A DNA stretch of 64,000 nucleotides from Coleophoma eucalyptorum (Eukaryota > Ascomycota > Leotiomycetes > Helotiales > Dermateaceae). Each line of letters opens with the position of its first letter. Position 1 is the stretch's first letter. This document shows, in pieces, positions 58,322 to 64,000 of the stretch. The notes under the pieces were generated by a model that was given only the letters and a program-made list of their open reading frames with translations, was not told where the DNA came from and made no database searches. The translations under genes were made by a program, and so were the position numbers. The stretch lies in the NCBI GenBank assembly GCA_026120035.1, contig JALRME010000012.1:496001-560000 (forward strand), written 5' to 3'.

Positions 58322-60928
58322 ATGGATGAGCATCAACTGTCACCACTGATATCTATCTATAGCTGGTGGGTATACTCTCCAGATCACGATGTTGCCGAAC
58401 TCCAACCTTCTCTTCTAGAAAGAGATGTGACTGGAGAAGAGGCGCGATATCCCTTTACACCCAGGAGAGCAGGCCGAAATGGAGGGCCACGTCTGAACCC
58501 CGGATGGCAATTATGGACGCCCCCGACCGACAGTAATGGAGATTATATAGGTCCTACTATACCACCGCCATCACCAATACCAGCGGTGCGATCGCAGTTA
58601 TTGAGAGGAGCTGTTGTCAGAGAAGGGTACAAGCGCCGAGAACAGCAACATGACATACAGCCTGCAGTATCTAAGATTGAATTGGTCCCAGCTGCATACT
58701 CCAATGGCTCTAGACTGCCACTTGGCGAAGAGAACTGGAGAGGTTCGGAGTATGCTCCCCGATATAACAGAGAAGACCACCTGCCAGGTTTTATGTTGAA
58801 ATCGGCCTCCACTGATTTGGGTCGTGGAGTCGATCCCTTTTACCCGCGCCGTGTTTTTGAGTTTTTCTCTCGCTCAAGTGTAGATATGAAGTTGCGAATA
58901 GCTATGAAGCAGTATCTGGATCGGATGAAATCGTTAGGTGCTCTTGATCCAACCCCTAGCGACTCGGACAATCTGTGCAAAGCGTGCACCAAGATAGACT
59001 GGTTGAGTCTGTTTTTTTCCGGCTGGGAAGGTGACTATTCAGACACCATGATTTTTGCGCATACAGGAGATCGTCATAGCTGGCCGTTGTTTCAAGAGAT
59101 GGTGCGGAATTTGCAATGTCCCTTTTGTCGCCTGATAGTGCGGATCGTCTCGCACCTGGCTCCCGAAGTACTGGATATGGACTTTTCTCTTGTGGATATC
59201 AAGGTTAAGATGGATGCTGAACTGGCACGGCTGAATAAGTTTGGAGCATATTCTATTCAAGTGCTGGTGGAGAGGTATGAAGATGCCACCAACGACGAAG
59301 AATATAACCTCGCCCATTTCGACTTAATTTTGCATCAGGAGAGCTCTCTCCCACTCCGCCAGTTTCGTAGTGGACGAAATATACAGGCTGAAATAGACAG
59401 TACTCAAATAAAGAACTGGTGGTCTACATGCCAAAGTACTCATGCAAAATGCAATCATTCCCAGGATCCTTCTCCCCCATCTGGCAGCGAACCTGAAAGC
59501 AATGATCGGTTCATCTTGCGGTTAATTGATGTTCAACAGTGCCGTGTCGTCACTGCTCCTGCCTCGTGTAGATATGTGACTCTCAGCTACGTTTGGGGAT
59601 CGTCCCAAGTTTATCGGGCTAGCAAAAACGACTTTATTAATTGGAAACCCTTTTCCTCGACATCAGAATGGCCCGCCGCGCAGGGCCAATACCTGGATCT
59701 ACCTATGGCTCAGATTCCAAAGACTATTACGGATGCCATGCGCGTTACAGAGATTCTAGGCGAGCGTTATCTCTGGGTTGATGCCCTCTGTATTATACAA
59801 GACGATCCAAAGGAGATGTCTGCGAGTATTAGGAACATGCACCATGTATATCAAAGAGCTCTCTTGACCATTGTGGCCGCGGGAGGTGGGGGAGCAGATG
59901 CCAGTCTACCAGGCCTAGACCCTGGAACTCGTGATATTGTGCAAATATCGGAGACCGTCAAAGGAATGAAGCTTATGCTCCCACAGCCCTCTCTTGCTAC
60001 CGCACTTGCGACATCAGTGTGGGGTTCACGTGGGTGGACTTATCAAGAGCATATTTTCTCCCCACGCATGCTTGTCTTTACATCAAATCAGGTCTATTAC
60101 CAATGCCCGCACGATATTCTATGCGAAGGTCGAGTGGAGCAGGATCCTTTCTGCTCGGCCTTTCCTGTAGAAAATGATACATACTCCCGCATACCGAACG
60201 AAAAGTGGTATGACGACCAAAAGCTGCTGCTAGACAGACAACCCTGGTTTGACCAATACAAATTGCATATCACAGAATTTTCCCAACGCAATCTTGGATT
60301 CGCATCGGACGCCCTCAATGCTTGTCGAGCTATTCTCAGCCAGTACGGACTAGACGGCGACTATAGCTGGGGTATTCCCTTGGAACGGTTTGAAGAAGCA
60401 TTGCTCTGGGGCTGTGCAAACGCCGTAAATCATTCAGTAAATCTTCGCGATGGAAGAAGAGCTGATGCGCCTCCCATCATACCAATTCGTCGTAATACAT
60501 TTGGCTTTCCAAGCTGGGCATGGGCGGGGTGGATTGGACCAATTGCATATGAAGGGAGACTCTTTTATGATGTTGAATTAACTGTCGTGTGGCCGTGGCA
60601 AAAGAGCCATCCAGAAGAAGAGCAAGCTGCTCTAGAAGATGTTTCCAGAACTGGCATTCTTGATTTCGAAACGTATGCGATTCAGTTGGACATGACACAG
60701 AAGGCCAGGTCTCTGAGATCTTATTGTATGAATGATGGATCTATACCGAAAAGTGGTGTCCGTGAAATAATCGAAATCGCAAATGTCTCTCAAAAAATGG
60801 GGAGGGTTATTGTCGGTCTTATCATCCATTGGGAGAATGGCATTGCGTATCGTGATGGGTGGGCTTCAGTTGGCGATGCCGACTGGTATAAAGCGGGACC
60901 AATACTGAAAGATATCCGTCTGGGCTAA
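58322..60928 (+). CDS. HET (heterokaryon incompatibility) domain protein
   Basis: A single exon of 868 residues. The HET domain spans about 415-570: RYVTLSYVWG, LPKTI-like QIPKTITDAM, YLWVDALCIIQDD and the closing RGWTYQEHIFSPRMLVF. Before it, CKAC (about 223-226) and CPFCRLI (about 263-269) form the Cys pairs often found at the front of HET proteins. The first 200 residues are unrelated, low-complexity and Pro/Arg-rich. A long C-terminal region contains WAWAGWIG, also common in this class. HET-domain proteins act in vegetative incompatibility and cell death after fusion with non-self; their domain is distantly TIR-like. Partners such as NACHT or SesB genes are not in the window. Allele type is unknown. 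Start chosen at the first ATG; no intron needed. Confidence 0.92.
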   Translation: MDEHQLSPLISIYSWWVYSPDHDVAELQPSLLERDVTGEEARYPFTPRRAGRNGGPRLNPGWQLWTPPTDSNGDYIGPTIPPPSPIPAVRSQLLRGAVVREGYKRREQQHDIQPAVSKIELVPAAYSNGSRLPLGEENWRGSEYAPRYNREDHLPGFMLKSASTDLGRGVDPFYPRRVFEFFSRSSVDMKLRIAMKQYLDRMKSLGALDPTPSDSDNLCKACTKIDWLSLFFSGWEGDYSDTMIFAHTGDRHSWPLFQEMVRNLQCPFCRLIVRIVSHLAPEVLDMDFSLVDIKVKMDAELARLNKFGAYSIQVLVERYEDATNDEEYNLAHFDLILHQESSLPLRQFRSGRNIQAEIDSTQIKNWWSTCQSTHAKCNHSQDPSPPSGSEPESNDRFILRLIDVQQCRVVTAPASCRYVTLSYVWGSSQVYRASKNDFINWKPFSSTSEWPAAQGQYLDLPMAQIPKTITDAMRVTEILGERYLWVDALCIIQDDPKEMSASIRNMHHVYQRALLTIVAAGGGGADASLPGLDPGTRDIVQISETVKGMKLMLPQPSLATALATSVWGSRGWTYQEHIFSPRMLVFTSNQVYYQCPHDILCEGRVEQDPFCSAFPVENDTYSRIPNEKWYDDQKLLLDRQPWFDQYKLHITEFSQRNLGFASDALNACRAILSQYGLDGDYSWGIPLERFEEALLWGCANAVNHSVNLRDGRRADAPPIIPIRRNTFGFPSWAWAGWIGPIAYEGRLFYDVELTVVWPWQKSHPEEEQAALEDVSRTGILDFETYAIQLDMTQKARSLRSYCMNDGSIPKSGVREIIEIANVSQKMGRVIVGLIIHWENGIAYRDGWASVGDADWYKAGPILKDIRLG

Positions 60929-62322
60929 TTTTTGGTATTGTCCGAAGGAGAACAAGCTCGGAATCCTTTTCGTCTTAAACCCATAATATATTTTATGGTC
61001 ATATCGAAAGTTCTGCACTGAAGCTCTGTGCTGCAAAGTTTATAACTGGAGAAGTTCAAAGTAAATTTCCTGGCCGATAGAAGCTATAGATAAAATATAA
61101 CAAACCCCAAACCAAATTAAAAGCCGTCCACTGAATTTCTTCCCAGTCGCACTTATTATCTCCTTCATACATCCAACCATCGATGTAACCTACCAAGATA
61201 TTCTTTCGCTCTGCCGTAGGGCCCCAACACAGTTCAGACCAAGTATATTTCGATTGCGTTTGGATGACGAGAAATGAGTTTCCCATACAGAAACCAATGG
61301 TATAAGAAGCATAATAATGAAGTTTCTGTCACATACGACCATAGACTGTGGAGAACTGGGCATCCCGTCCGCTCTGCCATACATAAGCCACAGATCGGTA
61401 GATTAGTAGTTGGGTGGGTGACCACCAGCGAATCCCTACTGTTGTATGTTTTTGTTCTTTTTTTTCTCCAATTTCTTTCTTCAGATTGATATTGTGTTTT
61501 GTTCGTGGACTCCGGGTTGTGTGTATATCTAGCAGGCTAATAGAGCTCATTTTTTAAGCGGGCAGGAAATGTCATATTGGGAGTTCGTTTTTTGGTATCG
61601 AGAGGAATGATGTCGAATAAATAGCTACAGGAAGAGGAGAAGGGAGGGAGGCCGGAGGCCCTAACTGTCGCCGTCAAAGCCTCTAAGTTCCTCCTTGACT
61701 ACACATCCTTTTTTTATATCGTTCGTCACACCCAATAAAATAAATCTTCCTACCAAACTGATTACTAACGGAATACATTCATTCAGTAACAAATTTAGCT
61801 TCGATCTTCATATACATCAATTTCTTCTCTAGCTAGTGCGTTGTCCTTGAAACAGTTCGTCGAATCTTCCAATACGAACTCCGGGTCTCTATTCGCTGTT
61901 TCTTTGTTAGTCCTTGGCAGTTTGAGACTGGATGAACGAGAACAAGGGTGAACATCACATCAACTACGTCACTTCCGATGTATTTTCTGCCCCGTCAATC
62001 ATGGCGCGTAAAGTACGTCGACTTCATAACTTTGTGTCTATATTGGTAGGTTTGGCAATAGATAGCTATAGCCACAATTTGGCTAGCTCGCCCTACAATT
62101 ATTATCCTGCCTGCTCGCCTCATGCAAGAGAAGTTCTGATCATATCTACCCGTTCAACAGCCGTGTAAGTAGCTCATTAGCTGGATCATTTATCTCGTTC
62201 ACCCTTCGTGACAATACATTATATAATAACAACATGGTATAATCTTCATCAAGAAGCAAGAGAATTTTATCAACGCCGTAACGCACCCCAGGTATCATAA
62301 CTCCGATCTAATGAAAGCCCAT
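60929..62322. other. Intergenic between the HET gene and the superoxide dismutase gene
   Basis: 1.4 kb between convergent genes, A/T-rich with T runs (61455-61470, 61710). A 76-codon, Trp-rich minus-strand frame at 61056-61286 resembles nothing I know. No RNA gene seen. Confidence 0.45.
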
Positions 62323-63575
62323 CTATGCCAAGACGGCAAAACCTAATGCCACACCTCCCAGAACGGCCGCGTTGAATCCCACATGTGCGTGAGCTACCGC
62401 GGCGCCTGTGAACTGGGCCAGTCCCTCGCTTGTGGAGCTTGGGGGACGGGTCGTGGTCGTGGTGGTGGTGGATCGTGTGGTGTCGGTGGTTGTGGTCGTG
62501 GTTGTGGATCTGGAAGTGTTTGGACTTGAGTTAGTGGTTATATCTGCAGTTGGTTCAGGAGAAGTGCTGGTTGAAGATGTAGAGGTGATTGTAGTGGACG
62601 AGGGTGATGTGGTGTCAGTAGACGAGGATGATGTAGTGTCAGTGGACGAGGATGATGTAGTGTCAGTGGACGAGGATGATGTAGTATCAGTGGACGAGGA
62701 TGGTTTAGTGTCAGTGGATGAGGACGATGTAGTGGTGCTGTCTGTAGACGATGTAGTGCTGGATTGGGATGATGTGGTAGAGCTTATAGTGGTGGTAGTG
62801 CTTGTACTCGAAGTGGTTGTTGAACTGGTGGTAGTGGTAGAAGTGGAAGTGGAGCTTATACTTGTGGTGCCACCATTATCACCTGTATCATCAACGAGTT
62901 GGAAGTTGGCGCATGTGATTCTCGTCTTGTTGGCGAAATGCACCACGAAAGAACGGTTCCCAAAGAAGGCCCCGATTCCGTCAAACGTTGACGCGAAGTC
63001 ATCCGAAAATTCTGCTGTGAATGGGTCGGAATCGATTCTGCCATGCTTTCCTGATAAATCGCCCACTTGACAGGTTTGGGGTAGAGTTTTATTGCATGCT
63101 ACTGTTTCTCCGCGTATGAAGCTGAGATTGTGTTAGTAGAGGTATCAATGATCTTAAAGGCAACTCACGGGTCTAGATGACCTAGTACTCCTGTACAATT
63201 TCCATCATCTGCAACGGGGTTGACGTGAAGGTGATAAGCTGGAGCATAATTCAGTCAGAGTACCAGGGTATTGAACACCTCATGGAGCTTACGGAATGGT
63301 CCTCCACTCGTCGGAAGGTTCTCAAACTTTACTTTGAAAGTCACACCAATACCATTTTCGTTGGCAACAGCAGAAACGCTGCCTCTGATATTTCCGCGGC
63401 TATCATCGGGATTGAAGAACTCCTTGTCTGGTAGTGTTGCCCGGTAGACTTTACTTGGCGGATTGTTCTCTACAACAGTTGCATTCCCTAGATCCCCTGT
63501 AAGAGGGTCTCCGGATTGAGCTACTGACGAAGCGAATAGACTTGCGGTAAGAACAGTGAAGAAAGTGGCTCGCAT
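62323..63575 (-). CDS. Secreted, GPI-anchored Cu-only superoxide dismutase-like protein
   Basis: Exons 63575-63293, 63238-63169 and 63121-62323 give 383 residues. A signal peptide occupies about 1-19 (MRATFFTVLTASLFASSVAQ). The catalytic domain to about 195 carries Cu ligands YHLHVNP (His 97 and 99), GHLDP (His 115) and FVVHFANKT (His 179). It also has LPQTCQVGDLSGKHG and a Cys at 188 for disulfides. This is the pattern of fungal extracellular Cu-only dismutases such as Candida SOD4-6, which lack zinc and detoxify superoxide at the cell surface. A long Ser/Thr-rich stalk (about 200-345) with an 8-residue repeat follows, then a hydrophobic C-terminus (AAVLGGVALGFAVLA) typical of GPI addition. 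The first ATG in frame is at 63575; splicing restores GGPF-PYHLHV. The stalk's antisense strand is open over 220 codons, an artefact of its composition. Confidence 0.88.
62597..62740 (-). repeat. 24-bp coding minisatellite in the superoxide dismutase stalk
   Basis: Five near-identical 24-bp units (62597-62716) and a degenerate sixth encode an 8-residue Ser/Thr/Asp repeat of the SSSSTDTT type. In-frame unit gain or loss would change stalk length without breaking the protein. Confidence 0.9.
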
Positions 63576-64000
63576 TGCGAAAAGTAAAACCACGTAGGGT
63601 GAATATAGCTTGGTATCTAAACGGAGAGATTTGAGAGTACTAGCATAGGGATACTACATGTATGTTAGGGTCTATGAGTGATCAAGCGAAAGAGTAAGTA
63701 ACGTACCAGGGGAATGTATAAACACAGAAGTAGGAAGGCCTTGAGTGATATATCAACCACCTCAGGACTAGGGAGTATGAATGCCAGTGGATAGCAGTAG
63801 TATCTCTTGTGATGAAAAGGGCCGCAGAGTGCGACATGCTACAGTCTTATAAAGAATGATCACGGTAGCATGCCGTAAAATAATAAAGGTGAGCCATTGG
63901 AGGCAAGGAAGCTCAGGTACCGAAGACTAGGAAGATGAGATGCAGTAGAACATGCATGAGACGGATAACAGCCAGGCACCGTATGTGCTCACTTGCGCCA
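63576..64000. other. Superoxide dismutase upstream region
   Basis: 425 bp upstream of the dismutase start. No gene or distinct promoter element was recognised. Confidence 0.4.

Noticed and set aside
61056..61286. Trp-rich 76-codon minus-strand frame
   Set aside because: Short, isolated and without recognisable domain; probably chance in A/T-rich DNA.
62408..63070. 220-codon Val/Asp-rich frame on the plus strand
   Set aside because: It is the exact antisense of the Ser/Thr-rich stalk of the dismutase gene; its composition follows from the repeat.

Overview
The window is nuclear DNA of a filamentous ascomycete (Pezizomycotina). The evidence is short 46-97 nt GT..AG introns with CTAAC/CTGAC branch sites, a HET-domain gene, Zn2Cys6 and C2H2 regulators, a GPI-anchored Cu-only superoxide dismutase and single-copy eukaryotic housekeeping genes. 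I would guess Leotiomycetes, but that is an impression of protein similarity and was not tested. No rRNA, tRNA, CRISPR array or intact transposon was seen.

Layout. 1-16.6 kb is gene-dense: ERV46 (cut by the window edge), a DHR2-type DEAH helicase, a TauD/TfdA-type 2-oxoglutarate dioxygenase, a small Cys-rich protein, the divergent pair SDHAF3/MTQ2, SmD1, PKR1 and a 992-aa F-box protein. 16.6-29.7 kb is almost empty apart from a 465-aa C2H2-type regulator (23.2-24.8 kb), with 6.7 kb of unassigned DNA upstream and 4.8 kb downstream. 29.7-31.6 kb holds a decayed sugar transporter of the MFS class. 32.2-37.4 kb is a compact block of PCNA, pyridoxal kinase (BUD16 type), dUTPase and a DUF202 membrane protein. 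39.2-40.6 kb carries a Zn2Cys6 regulator on the minus strand. It is separated by a 12.5 kb stretch without recognisable genes from a divergently transcribed 1151-aa C2H2 regulator (53.1-56.5 kb). The right end has a HET-domain gene (58.3-60.9 kb) and the Cu-only superoxide dismutase gene (62.3-63.6 kb).

How the genes relate. Most neighbours are functionally unrelated, as is usual in fungi. The exception is PCNA and dUTPase, both used in S phase, which lie about 2.3 kb apart and both carry ACGCGT (MCB-type) hexamers in their promoters. The three transcription-factor genes own nearly all of the gene-poor DNA, which suggests large regulatory domains or long leaders.

The best leads are the PCNA start codon split by an intron, the 11-nt micro-exon in BUD16, the MCB sites, the transporter fossil with a visible 10-bp tandem duplication, the in-frame reading frame after the dUTPase stop, and the large regulator-associated deserts. 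I did not find a convincing new multi-gene system. All exon boundaries were read by eye from splice signals and protein continuity and have no transcript support.
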